From: Opitutia bacterium ISCC 52
GTDB lineage: Bacteria; Verrucomicrobiota; Verrucomicrobiia; Opitutales; UBA2995
DNA length: 64,000 bases
Reading direction: 5' to 3'
NCBI GenBank assembly: GCA_014529675.2
Contig: CP076040.1
Location: 372,001 to 436,000 of the forward strand
In this document: piece by piece, positions 52,965 to 61,445 of the stretch
How the letters are laid out: each line of letters starts with the position of its first letter
Numbering within the stretch: the stretch's first letter is position 1
Notes under the pieces: generated by a model
Told to the model about the DNA's origin: nothing
The model's input: only the letters and a program-made list of their open reading frames with translations
Database searches by the model: none
Translations under genes and position numbers: made by a program

Positions 52965-54584
52965 ATGATCAGAAACCTGTCTATTCTCCTCTTACTAGCC
53001 CTAGTGGTCGGGCTACCGTTTTTATTTCGCAACGAGAAACAAGTGCATGCGCTGCAGGCGGAATCGGTTGTAATTGTCTCACCACACAATGAATCCATTC
53101 GCCATGAATTTGGTCGCGGATTCCAAGAATGGTACCGAGAGAAAACCGGGAAAGAAGTCTATGTGGATTGGCGTGTCTTGGGAGGCACCAGTGAGATTGC
53201 ACGTTATTTGGAGGGAGAATACACCGCGGCTTTTCGCAGTCATTGGGTCAATGAGTTGGGTAGAGCTTGGAGCTCCGAGGTGCTCCTTAATTTTTCGAAT
53301 CGAAAAATAACACCTGATGATTCACCCGAAGATGACTCGGAATCAGAAAGAGCAAGACGCGCGTATTTAGAGTCAGAAGTTTCCTCTGGAATAGATGTGT
53401 TCTTTGGGGGAGGTACTTACGATCATGGTCGGCAGGCCCAGATCGGAAATACGGTAGCCAGCCAGTTACTGCAAAAGCGCCCTGAATGGTTTGGAGATCA
53501 AGGTATCCCCATGTTGGTTTCCGGTGAACAGTATTGGGATGAACAAGGTCATTGGCTGGGGGCAGTGCTATCCTCGTATGGTATGATCTATAACTTGGAT
53601 TCGCTTGAGCGCTTGGGGATTTCGAAACCACCTGAGCAATGGTGGGATTTGATGGATCCTCGCTTGTTGGGGGAAGTTGCTGTTTGTGATCCGACAAAAA
53701 GCGGTTCTATAACCCAGGCGTTCGAAATGATCATCCAACAGCAAATGCAGTTGGAGTATAATCGTTTGAAGTCCCAAGGAATCCCTTCAGAGCAAGCGGA
53801 GAGCCAGGCGATCAGAAGCGGATGGGCTTCAGGAATGCGTCTAATCAAAAGGATTTCAGGAAACGCGCGTTACTTTACCGATTCATCGATGAAACCCTCG
53901 ATTGATGTATCGCTTGGTCAAGCGGCGGTCGGCATGACCATTGATTTCTACGGGCAGTTCCAAGTCGAAAGTATCGAAAACCGAACCGATAGACAGCGAC
54001 TTGGCTTTGTAACGCCTGTTGGGGGAACGACCATTTCAGCTGATCCTATTTCACTATTACGAGGTGCCCCGAATCGTGAACTGGCAGAGGCTTTCATCGA
54101 ATACGTCATGTCTCAAGAAGGGCAGAAATTATGGAGCTTTAAAGCGGACCCTTCTGTTGAAGGCGCGCCTGCGAGATTCTCACTGCGAAGAACGGCTATC
54201 CGGCCAGATATGTATAATTCTGAGTTTCTACCACACATGTCGGATCCCGATTATCAGCCTTACGATCGTGCTGCCGATTTTTATTATCACTCAGAGTGGA
54301 CTGGACCGCTGTTTAGCGAAATCCGATTCCTGATTCGTGTAATGTGCCTGGACCTTCATCCGGAATTGAAAGCTGCCTGGAAGGCCTTAGTTGAAAAGGA
54401 TTTTCCTCAACAGGCGACCGAGCTTTTCGATGATCTTTCCATTCTGGACTACGATCTCGTTCAGGAGAAATACGCTCTGGTGATTGGTTCAGGGGATCCT
54501 GAAGCAGAAGTTGCCTTGGCTAGAAAGTTGGGTGCGCGCTTTAGAGAGCAGTATGAAGCAGTTCTTTCCCTGGCGAACAAATAG
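52965..54584 (+). CDS. ABC transporter extracellular solute-binding protein
   Basis: The 539-residue protein has an N-terminal hydrophobic segment (LSILLLLALVVGLPFLF), a signal peptide or anchor, then a periplasmic-binding-protein fold of the iron(III)/polyamine class: VVIVSPHNESIRHEFGRGFQEWYREKTGKEV, GTSEIARYLEG, ISADPISLLRGAPNRELAEAFIEYVMSQEGQKLW. At 539 residues it is longer than typical FbpA proteins, with an insert (about 105-135) and a C-terminal helical addition. The ligand is unknown. It is co-directional with the ATPase and convergent with rpe. The cognate permease must be elsewhere. Confidence 0.87.
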   Translation: MIRNLSILLLLALVVGLPFLFRNEKQVHALQAESVVIVSPHNESIRHEFGRGFQEWYREKTGKEVYVDWRVLGGTSEIARYLEGEYTAAFRSHWVNELGRAWSSEVLLNFSNRKITPDDSPEDDSESERARRAYLESEVSSGIDVFFGGGTYDHGRQAQIGNTVASQLLQKRPEWFGDQGIPMLVSGEQYWDEQGHWLGAVLSSYGMIYNLDSLERLGISKPPEQWWDLMDPRLLGEVAVCDPTKSGSITQAFEMIIQQQMQLEYNRLKSQGIPSEQAESQAIRSGWASGMRLIKRISGNARYFTDSSMKPSIDVSLGQAAVGMTIDFYGQFQVESIENRTDRQRLGFVTPVGGTTISADPISLLRGAPNRELAEAFIEYVMSQEGQKLWSFKADPSVEGAPARFSLRRTAIRPDMYNSEFLPHMSDPDYQPYDRAADFYYHSEWTGPLFSEIRFLIRVMCLDLHPELKAAWKALVEKDFPQQATELFDDLSILDYDLVQEKYALVIGSGDPEAEVALARKLGARFREQYEAVLSLANK

Positions 54585-54596
54585 TCGGCAGTAAGT

Positions 54597-55247
54597 CTAA
54601 GATTGTGCCAAGTCGATCAACGCTTGTTTGTCTTCTGCTTTAAAAAACGCGGTTCCAGCAACAAAGGTATCCACACCCGCATCTCGGCAGAGGGGCAGGG
54701 TATCCGGATCGATGCCGCCATCGACCTCTATCCGAAAAGACAGTCCTTTTTGTGCTCGTAGATCAACAAGCTCAGCCACTTTTTCCAGAACGGGTGTCTG
54801 AAACGATTGGCCTCCAAATCCTGGCTGGACCGTCATGGCCAATACGAGATCAACTTTATCCAGATAAGGCGCCACGGCTTCAGTCGGTGTGCCTGGGTTG
54901 AAGACAACGCCGTTTTGGCAGCCTAAGCTATGAATGGTATCAAGCGTTTCCTCAATCGGGTAGTCTGGTTCGACGTGAATGCTGATTAGATTGGCTCCAG
55001 CTTTTGCAAAGGCCTCCACGTAAAGGTGGGGGTTATCGAGCATCAGATGGACATCGAAAAACAGATCAGAATCTTTTCTTAAAGCGGCAACTATCTCAGG
55101 CCCGAAGGTTAGATTCGGCACGAAGTGTCCGTCCATGATATCGATGTGCGCCCATTCCAGCCCGCTGGACTTAATCGTGGCAACACCTTCAGCCAATCTG
55201 GCGTGATCGCTCGCAAGTATGGAGGGGGCAAGAAGCGGTGAATTCAT
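54597..55247 (-). CDS. rpe: Ribulose-phosphate 3-epimerase
   Basis: This 216-residue TIM barrel has the family motifs APSILASDHARL, HIDIMDGHFVPNLTFGPE, VHLMLDNP, VLAMTVQPGFGGQSF and IEVDGGID. It interconverts ribulose-5-phosphate and xylulose-5-phosphate in the pentose phosphate pathway. It is the last gene of the minus-strand run from rpmF, 4 bp after the lptE-like gene. Confidence 0.96.
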   Translation of the reverse strand: MNSPLLAPSILASDHARLAEGVATIKSSGLEWAHIDIMDGHFVPNLTFGPEIVAALRKDSDLFFDVHLMLDNPHLYVEAFAKAGANLISIHVEPDYPIEETLDTIHSLGCQNGVVFNPGTPTEAVAPYLDKVDLVLAMTVQPGFGGQSFQTPVLEKVAELVDLRAQKGLSFRIEVDGGIDPDTLPLCRDAGVDTFVAGTAFFKAEDKQALIDLAQS

Positions 55248-55251
55248 AGAA

Positions 55252-55767
55252 TTACCAAGTTTGCAGCACTTCGTTGGCGATGGTGTCTGCCAACTTTTTA
55301 CTTAAAAGAGGAATGGCGTTTGTTTCGGCTCTCGTTTGCCCGGAATCTAGAAAGATATCCAGTGTCGCAGTCACCGTGCGTTCACGGAAGTAGGCTGAGT
55401 CCTCACTCGTATTCGTTAGATCGCAGGTGGCAACCAAAGTTAATGCATATTTTCTCGCAAGGCCGGTATCTTGGGAATTGGTGGCAATGTTTTCACGTTC
55501 ATAACGTGTAAGAGTTACATTGAGTTGGGTATCAGCACCGCTGCTTTCAACAATCACTTTTCCACTTTGAACAAACGCCTGCCTCAAATCGTGATTCAAC
55601 ACCTGTGTGATTTGAGGCGCCTGACTCTGGTTTTTAACCGGATTGACCTGAATGGAACTGAACGGAACTGACGATCCATCCCCAGCTTGATAGTGGGTGC
55701 AGCTTTGTGAGAATAGGCCCAAGGCAGCCACTAAGGGTAAGATCCAAAGCTGGATCCTAGTTGTCAT
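55252..55767 (-). CDS. LptE-like outer-membrane LPS assembly lipoprotein
   Basis: The frame is open to 55875, but the ATG at 55767 gives a clean lipoprotein signal with lipobox SQSC (Cys23) and 171 residues. The mature part matches the LptE pattern: VPFSSIQVNPVKNQSQAPQITQVLNHDLRQAFVQSG and ADTQLNVTLTRYERENIA...TGLARKYALTLVATCDL. LptE plugs the LptD barrel that inserts LPS into the outer membrane. Its start overlaps the bamD 3' end by 11 bases, so translation is likely coupled. Confidence 0.8.
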   Translation of the reverse strand: MTTRIQLWILPLVAALGLFSQSCTHYQAGDGSSVPFSSIQVNPVKNQSQAPQITQVLNHDLRQAFVQSGKVIVESSGADTQLNVTLTRYERENIATNSQDTGLARKYALTLVATCDLTNTSEDSAYFRERTVTATLDIFLDSGQTRAETNAIPLLSKKLADTIANEVLQTW

Positions 55768-56842
55768 AGAATGCTTCGAATTTAGTCGGATCCTTGACCC
55801 CCTCGTCATCGGAAGTTGGGACAAGCGTATCCACCTTGATTCCTGCTTTCTCTGCCAGTGATTTAATCTTCGCATCTACTACCTCGATCATTTCTTTGGC
55901 TCTTTCAGCCTCTGGAGATTCCGGTGCCGTGGTGATCGCCTCATTATAGAATACTTTGGCGGCTCTGAAGTCCTTCCATTTATAATAATAAAAGTCTCCT
56001 TTCACCATCTGGCTCTGAGCTTCCACACTTTTCATTCTACTTAGGCCATCTTCCCCTGCTTTTACATTTGGGTGGTTTGGAAAGAGGATTAGAAAATCTT
56101 CGAAATAACTGATCGCTTCACGGGTGGCTCCTTGATCGTATTCAGGCCCATCAACCAGACGTGCAAATGTTTCTGCCAGCATTAGGTAGGCATCTCCGGC
56201 CAGCATGCTTTCAGGATAATTGTTGATCAGGCGGTCCAATGAATCGAGAGCGTAGAAGTCATTCTTAAGACCGATGTGGAGTTCAGCCGCCTTCATCAAG
56301 GCCATCGGCGCATAATCACTAAACGGTGCGTTGGAAACCATGGTTTCATACATGACAATGGCCCGGTCATAACCTTTGAAACCTGGTATTAGACCCCAGA
56401 AGTATTTTGCCCGTTTCCCATCGTAGAGATCCGTCGCAATACTGAACTGAAGCCGCACGACTTCATCGTACCTTTCATAATCCGGATACCCCAGAATGAC
56501 GGTCGTTAATGCATTGAAGCCACGACGGAAAGAACTGCGGTCGTATTCAACCAAGGCGGTCTGATAAAGAGCTTCAGGGGCAAAAATAGTTCCTGGATAA
56601 CGGTCCCATACTCGGCGATACATCTTAATCGCTTTTTTGTGTTTTCCACGTTCCTGTGCCTCACGTGCAACATTCATCATGTCGCGGATCATTTCATGTT
56701 CTTCGGGATCCCCGATGAACAATCTCGACATGTCTCCTTTATACTCCCATCCCTCCACTGGACTCCATACGAGGGAGGCTTGTAGTGAACCTTGAGAGAG
56801 GGCCAGAAGCCCTGTTAGAAATAGCCAAGTCAATTTTCGCAT
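55757..56842 (-). CDS. bamD: BamD-like outer-membrane assembly TPR protein
   Basis: The start at 56842 (MRKLTWLFLTGLLALSQ) gives a standard signal peptide; the upstream Met at 56854 would overlap fabH by 10 bases. The 361-residue protein has tandem TPR units (AREAQERGKHKKAIKMYRRVWDRYPGTIFAPEALYQTALVEY, DSLDRLINNYPESMLAGDAYLMLAETFARL, AISYFEDFLILFPNHPNVKAGE) like BamD/YfiO. Unlike E. coli BamD, it lacks a lipobox Cys, so it would be soluble in the periplasm or held by other Bam proteins. It is adjacent to the lptE-like gene, which supports an envelope-assembly role. Confidence 0.85.
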   Translation of the reverse strand: MRKLTWLFLTGLLALSQGSLQASLVWSPVEGWEYKGDMSRLFIGDPEEHEMIRDMMNVAREAQERGKHKKAIKMYRRVWDRYPGTIFAPEALYQTALVEYDRSSFRRGFNALTTVILGYPDYERYDEVVRLQFSIATDLYDGKRAKYFWGLIPGFKGYDRAIVMYETMVSNAPFSDYAPMALMKAAELHIGLKNDFYALDSLDRLINNYPESMLAGDAYLMLAETFARLVDGPEYDQGATREAISYFEDFLILFPNHPNVKAGEDGLSRMKSVEAQSQMVKGDFYYYKWKDFRAAKVFYNEAITTAPESPEAERAKEMIEVVDAKIKSLAEKAGIKVDTLVPTSDDEGVKDPTKFEAFYDN

Positions 56843-56844
56843 AA

Positions 56845-57843
56845 TTAATGCCATTTAATAAGAGTTGAGCCCCAAGTTAATCCAGCTCCAAAAGCCACTA
56901 ATAGGACATAGTCTCCAGATTGAATGCAACCTTTTTGCCGGGCTTCATGCAGGGCAATAGGAATAGAAGCAGCGGAGGTATTGCCGTAGCGGTCTAGATT
57001 CACGAAAAACTTGTCTTTTGGGATTTTTGTGGTGCGTGCCAGAGCATCGATAATTCGTAGATTGGCCTGATGTGGAATGATGAGATTGATGTCCTCAGGT
57101 TTCAATCCATGTCTTTCGAGCATGATACGGGCCGATTGTTCCATCCAGCGGACAGCAATTTTAAAAACCTCCCGGCCATTCATTTTGAGAAAATGTTGGC
57201 GTTGTTCGAGTGAGTCGTGAGTTGGTGGAATCGCACTTCCTCCTCCAGGCAAGCAAAGGAGTTGGGCTTTTGATCCGTCGTTACCTGTGTAGGAGTCGAT
57301 AATCCCGGTGTTTTCTTTATCTGTGTTGCTCAGAACCACGGCTCCTGCACCGTCTCCAAATAGGACACAAGTCGTTCGATCTTCCCAGTCCAGAATGGAT
57401 GATATCTTTTCTGATCCTATTACCAGTGCATTTCGGAACGCACCACTTCTCATCATATTGGATGCTACTTCAATGCCGTAAATAAATCCGGAGCAAGCGG
57501 CAGAAAGATCGAAGCTGGTTACTTTGTTAATTCCCAGCTTGGGTTGAATGAGCGATGCGGTGGAAGGGAAGAACATATCAGGGCTCAAAGTAGCCACGAT
57601 GATCAGGTCGATTTCGGAGGCCGATACACTCGCCGATTCCATGGCTACCTTGGCTGCTTCTGCACCCATCGTGGAGGCTGTTTCTCCCTCTTCTGCAAAC
57701 CGTCGTTCTCGAATGCCCGTACGCGTACGTATCCACTCATCGGAGGTTTCCACGTACGTTGAAATTTCGTCGTTTGAAACAACTCTGGAAGGCGCATAGG
57801 ATCCGGTCCCTACAATGAAAACTCCAGGTGCTGATCGAGTCAT
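56845..57843 (-). CDS. fabH: Beta-ketoacyl-ACP synthase III
   Basis: This 332-residue thiolase-fold enzyme has the catalytic triad regions: Cys in DLSAACSGFIYG, His in IPHQANLRIIDAL and Asn in DRYGNTSAASIP. It starts fatty-acid synthesis by condensing acetyl-CoA with malonyl-ACP. It is 51 bp after plsX, in the classic rpmF-plsX-fabH order. Confidence 0.96.
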   Translation of the reverse strand: MTRSAPGVFIVGTGSYAPSRVVSNDEISTYVETSDEWIRTRTGIRERRFAEEGETASTMGAEAAKVAMESASVSASEIDLIIVATLSPDMFFPSTASLIQPKLGINKVTSFDLSAACSGFIYGIEVASNMMRSGAFRNALVIGSEKISSILDWEDRTTCVLFGDGAGAVVLSNTDKENTGIIDSYTGNDGSKAQLLCLPGGGSAIPPTHDSLEQRQHFLKMNGREVFKIAVRWMEQSARIMLERHGLKPEDINLIIPHQANLRIIDALARTTKIPKDKFFVNLDRYGNTSAASIPIALHEARQKGCIQSGDYVLLVAFGAGLTWGSTLIKWH

Positions 57844-57894
57844 AAGCTGGAAACTAGATAGATTGAGAGAATGGCTGTCTAGAGCAATCGGGGG

Positions 57895-58962
57895 CTATTT
57901 ATGCCTCGCTGCCTCATTGAGTAGAGCCACACTCTTGGTGACATCATCTCGGATAAGATGATCGATATCCTGCTCGATAAATTGCATGGCAATGGTGAGT
58001 GCTCCTTCAATCGCAAATCGGTCGCTGGACCCGTGTGCCTTGAGTACATCGCCATTAAGACCCAGGAGCGGCGCACCACTGTAGCGTTCCGGGCTGAGTT
58101 GTGCTTTCATGGCTTTAAAAGCACCCTGGCTCATAAAGGCACCTGCTTTGCGAATCGGGGTGGCCGTGAGCTCTTGCTTAAGAAAGCCTGAAAGTGTGGA
58201 GAGTAAGCCCTCGCAGGCTTTCAATAGGACATTGCCTACATACCCGTCGCAAACCACTACATCCACGGTATCATTAAATAATTGGGTTCCTTCGATGGGC
58301 CCATGGTAATTGATTAATCCCCCGAGCTGTTTCAGGAGTTGATTGGATTCGTTAATGAAATCCGTGCCTTTTCCTTCTTCCGTACCAATCGAAATCAGTC
58401 CGACTCTTGGGTTTTCGATACCCAAGGCGACTTTGCAGTAGTTTTTGCCCAATATAGCGTTTCCAACCATATTTTCCGGCGAAGGGCTTGGATTAGCTCC
58501 TGCGTCAATGAGTACCCAGTGCTTCGTCTGATTGGGAATGATTACGCCCAGAGCAGGCCTGGCAATGCCGGGAATGGTTCGAAGCTTGATGGTGCCTCCT
58601 GCCATGAGACTACCTGTGTTGCCACAGCTGAGAACGACTTGAGCTTGTCCTTCTTTTACCAACTCAATGGCTCGAACCATAGAGGAGTCCTTCTTCGACT
58701 TCAGCGATTTGAGAGGCTTTTCATCCATTTGGATGACCTCTGACGCGTGAAAAGTCCGAATATGGGAATGATTATCAATCGCCTCTTCTTGAAGGGCGGC
58801 TTTGATTTGCGCCTCGTCACCCACGAGTATGAAGTCCTTGGGAAGATGCCTCAGGCTTTTAATTGCAAGCGCAACGCCAGCAATCACTTCACCTGGACCC
58901 ATGTCTGAGCCCATGACATCGACCGCGATCGAAGCTTTGGATACACCCGGTTGGTCTGCCAT
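57895..58962 (-). CDS. plsX: Phosphate acyltransferase PlsX
   Basis: The 355-residue protein has the PlsX N-terminus IAVDVMGSDMGPGEVIAGV, the central VLSCGNTGSLMAGG and IDAGANPSPSPENMVGNAILG, VVCDGYVGNVLLKACEG and YSGAPLLGLNGDVLKAHGSS. It makes acyl-phosphate from acyl-ACP for phospholipid synthesis. It follows rpmF by 36 bp on the minus strand. Confidence 0.97.
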   Translation of the reverse strand: MADQPGVSKASIAVDVMGSDMGPGEVIAGVALAIKSLRHLPKDFILVGDEAQIKAALQEEAIDNHSHIRTFHASEVIQMDEKPLKSLKSKKDSSMVRAIELVKEGQAQVVLSCGNTGSLMAGGTIKLRTIPGIARPALGVIIPNQTKHWVLIDAGANPSPSPENMVGNAILGKNYCKVALGIENPRVGLISIGTEEGKGTDFINESNQLLKQLGGLINYHGPIEGTQLFNDTVDVVVCDGYVGNVLLKACEGLLSTLSGFLKQELTATPIRKAGAFMSQGAFKAMKAQLSPERYSGAPLLGLNGDVLKAHGSSDRFAIEGALTIAMQFIEQDIDHLIRDDVTKSVALLNEAARHK

Positions 58963-58998
58963 TGCGGAGCGAAAAAGGGAAGTGGCAGGCCTCCTAAA

Positions 58999-59178
58999 TT
59001 AGACGTCGATATCTGTTACCTGACGGCCACGATACATGCCGTTGGCAGGATTCACTCGGTGTGGACGAAATAGTGTGCCGTCGGTTGAATCCTTTGACAA
59101 TTCGGGAGCTTTAAAACGATTGGCACCGCGGCGTAGACGGCTGCGTTGCTTGGACTGTTTGCGTTTTGGATTGGCCAT
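58999..59178 (-). CDS. rpmF: 50S ribosomal protein L32
   Basis: This short gene encodes 59 residues on the minus strand: MANPKRKQSKQRSRLRRGAN, then RFKAPELSKDSTDGTLFRP, HRVNPANGMYRGRQVTDIDV. The N-terminal MANPKRK...SRLRR block and HRV-P-GMYRGRQV are those of L32 as found in PVC and other bacteria; the usual zinc Cys pair is absent. It is the first gene of the plsX-fabH operon, as in most bacteria. Confidence 0.93.
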   Translation of the reverse strand: MANPKRKQSKQRSRLRRGANRFKAPELSKDSTDGTLFRPHRVNPANGMYRGRQVTDIDV

Positions 59179-59233
59179 GTTTTTGCAAAAATTGAAGTGT
59201 TTTCTCTATTCCTCGAGTTTTGGGAAACGCATC

Positions 59234-59262
59234 TAATTAGGGGTCGGTTTTCTGCGGGTCAA
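59234..59262 (-). promoter_or_regulatory. Candidate promoter of the rpmF-plsX-fabH operon
   Basis: On the minus strand TTGACC (59257-59262) lies 17 bases before TAATTA (59234-59239), 56 bp upstream of the rpmF ATG. The -35 is good, the -10 is weak. Confidence 0.35.
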
Positions 59263-59289
59263 GTACGCTTTGGATATTATTCAAAGCTC

Positions 59290-60327
59290 TTAAAAGTAGA
59301 AAACGAAAACGAGAATCAAAGCGATGATGATTCTATAGTAGCCAAAAAGAGCTAAGCCATGCTTTCCCAGGAAGTTAACCATCCATTTTACGGCTATGGC
59401 GGCGGAGATTGCTGCGATCAGGCAGCCCAGTAGTGGCATGCCCAAACCGAAAGCTTCGATAATAGGGGGTCCTTCTTTGTAACCCTTATAGACTGAAGCG
59501 GCTGTGAGGGTCACTAATCCCAACAAAAAGCTGAATTCTGCGGCTAGGGTGGGTGAGAGGCGAACCAGATATCCGCCGATAATTGTCATCATGGAACGAC
59601 TGGTTCCTGGCCACATGGCGACGCATTGTAGAAATCCAATAAACAGGCAATGGGTTATCGATAGCTCGTGGAGTTCCGGGGATTTCTCATCATCGATATT
59701 TTTGTCGTGCCACCGATCGACGATTAGAATGCCGATTCCGCCGATGAACAGCGCTGCAATGACAGGTCCTGGACCAAAAAGGTACTGATCGATCAAGCTT
59801 TCAAAAAGCAGGCCGATAACCGCGGCGGGCAGGAAGGCAAAAATAAGGTTTCTAAGTAAGCGTAATCCATCGGGGTTTTTGCCCATCATGCCTTGTAGAA
59901 TTCCCATCAAGCGCTGCCAGTAGAGCAGAACAACAGCGGCAATAGCTCCAAACTGGATGATGATCACATAGGCATCTATCCCTGCTTTGAGAGTCAGGGG
60001 CGTGCCGTTCGGGTTTTCTGGTGACGGTTCTTCCAGGAATACGATGGAGCCCTGTTGATCGATTAGAACCGTCTCCTCGGATAATCCCATAAATTGGGCT
60101 GCAAGGATCAAGTGCCCAGTAGAAGAAACCGGTAGATACTCGGTCAGGCCTTCCACCACGCCCAGGACGACGGTTTCAAATAACGAAAGCTCGATCGCTT
60201 CGGCCGAAGGTGGTTCCTCCTGATCGGGAGCTTGCCCATGGACCTCTGAAATGAGGACGGAAATGGACATGACTAGGCAGCAAAAGAATCGTTGAGTGGT
60301 ATTTTTCAAAGCAGGACTTGAGTTCAA
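59290..60327 (-). CDS. uppP: Undecaprenyl-diphosphatase UppP with N-terminal extension
   Basis: The 345-residue multi-pass membrane protein has the BacA motifs GVVEGLTEYLPVSSTGHLIL (Glu/Ser catalytic region, about 57-75) and WPGTSRSMMTIIGGYLVRLS near residue 245. It recycles undecaprenyl pyrophosphate for peptidoglycan and glycan synthesis. It is longer than the usual 270 residues: a hydrophobic start (FFCCLVMSISVLISEVHG) plus an acidic linker (QAPDQEEPPSAEAIELS) is added in front, and there is an insert of about 30 residues (GSIVFLEEPSPENPNGTP) after the first motif. A shorter start at Met20 is possible. Confidence 0.92.
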   Translation of the reverse strand: MNSSPALKNTTQRFFCCLVMSISVLISEVHGQAPDQEEPPSAEAIELSLFETVVLGVVEGLTEYLPVSSTGHLILAAQFMGLSEETVLIDQQGSIVFLEEPSPENPNGTPLTLKAGIDAYVIIIQFGAIAAVVLLYWQRLMGILQGMMGKNPDGLRLLRNLIFAFLPAAVIGLLFESLIDQYLFGPGPVIAALFIGGIGILIVDRWHDKNIDDEKSPELHELSITHCLFIGFLQCVAMWPGTSRSMMTIIGGYLVRLSPTLAAEFSFLLGLVTLTAASVYKGYKEGPPIIEAFGLGMPLLGCLIAAISAAIAVKWMVNFLGKHGLALFGYYRIIIALILVFVFYF

Positions 60328-60398
60328 AGAAACCGTTTGGCAGCTTGTGGCTCTGATTATCTGACCCGCAAGGGTAAATTGCCAATCCTCACGATATT

Positions 60399-61445
60399 AT
60401 GAGCGTTCTTGAAACATCGCTGCCTGATCTCAAATCAGGCATTGCCCTCGAACTGATCCAGGCCGAAGCCGCTGCCAATGAACTGGCTTCAGCTGAGATC
60501 TCACCTGAAGTGAAGAAAAACTTCTTAATTGCCTTGAATGAAAAGGGAGAGACACCCGCAGAAGTAGCTGGATTTGCTTCTGCGTTCAGGCGCCTGGCTG
60601 TCAAACCTCGCTTAGAAGACTTTGCTGATGAAGCGGTGGATGTCTGTGGCACCGGTGGGGACAAATCTCACAGTTTTAATATCTCGACCGCCGTAACACT
60701 GATTGTCGCTTCTTCTGGAGTGAAGGTATTTAAACACGGCAATCGTTCGATTACTTCAAAATGTGGTTCTGCCGAATTGCTTGAAGCCCTTGGGGTTCAG
60801 TTTCTGACTGATCCTAAAGAGCTACGGAAGGCGATGGAGGCTCTGAACTTTGTATTTTTCTTTGCTCCTAATTATCATCCTGCCTTCAAGGAGATCATGC
60901 CGGTCCGCCAGCAGTTAGCTCAGGAAGGTAAGCGAACTATTTTCAATATTCTAGGACCCATGATTAATCCTGGGTCTCCCTCCCACCAATTAACGGGTGT
61001 ATTTTCCAAAAACTGGGTGGAACCTATGGCTGAGGCCTTTCACACGCTTGGTCTGAAGAATGGAGTCGTCGTCCACACCGTACTCGATGAAACGCGGGGT
61101 ATGGATGAGCTCGCTTGCTGTGGTAAACCTGTCAGTGCCGGATTCGGTGCTTCCTGGGAACAGTCCATCGATTGGAACTGGAATAGCCTCGGCTTGGCTG
61201 CGTGCTCGGAAGAGGATCTTAAGGGAGGTGACTTGGAATTTAATAGGAATTTGCTAGATGTATTGTTGACTGGTAACGCTCCTAAGGGGCTTGAAGATAC
61301 CGTGGCACTCAATGCCGGCGTGGCCTTCTCAGTCGTTGGTAAGTCGAGTTCTATTAAGGAAGGTATCGCCCTTGCACGTGAGCAAATGCTCGGAGGAGCC
61401 GTGGCCAACCACCTCGTGAAGATACGAGACTATTTCAGTGCATGA
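60399..61445 (+). CDS. trpD: Anthranilate phosphoribosyltransferase
   Basis: This 348-residue protein has the PRPP-binding glycine-rich motif VDVCGTGGDKSHSFNIS near residue 80, KHGNRSITSKCGSAELLEALG, and NILGPMINPGSPSHQLTGVF. It performs the second step of the tryptophan branch. No other trp genes are adjacent. Its TGA overlaps the ATG of glmM by four bases (ATGA), so the two are translationally coupled. Confidence 0.95.
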   Translation: MSVLETSLPDLKSGIALELIQAEAAANELASAEISPEVKKNFLIALNEKGETPAEVAGFASAFRRLAVKPRLEDFADEAVDVCGTGGDKSHSFNISTAVTLIVASSGVKVFKHGNRSITSKCGSAELLEALGVQFLTDPKELRKAMEALNFVFFFAPNYHPAFKEIMPVRQQLAQEGKRTIFNILGPMINPGSPSHQLTGVFSKNWVEPMAEAFHTLGLKNGVVVHTVLDETRGMDELACCGKPVSAGFGASWEQSIDWNWNSLGLAACSEEDLKGGDLEFNRNLLDVLLTGNAPKGLEDTVALNAGVAFSVVGKSSSIKEGIALAREQMLGGAVANHLVKIRDYFSA

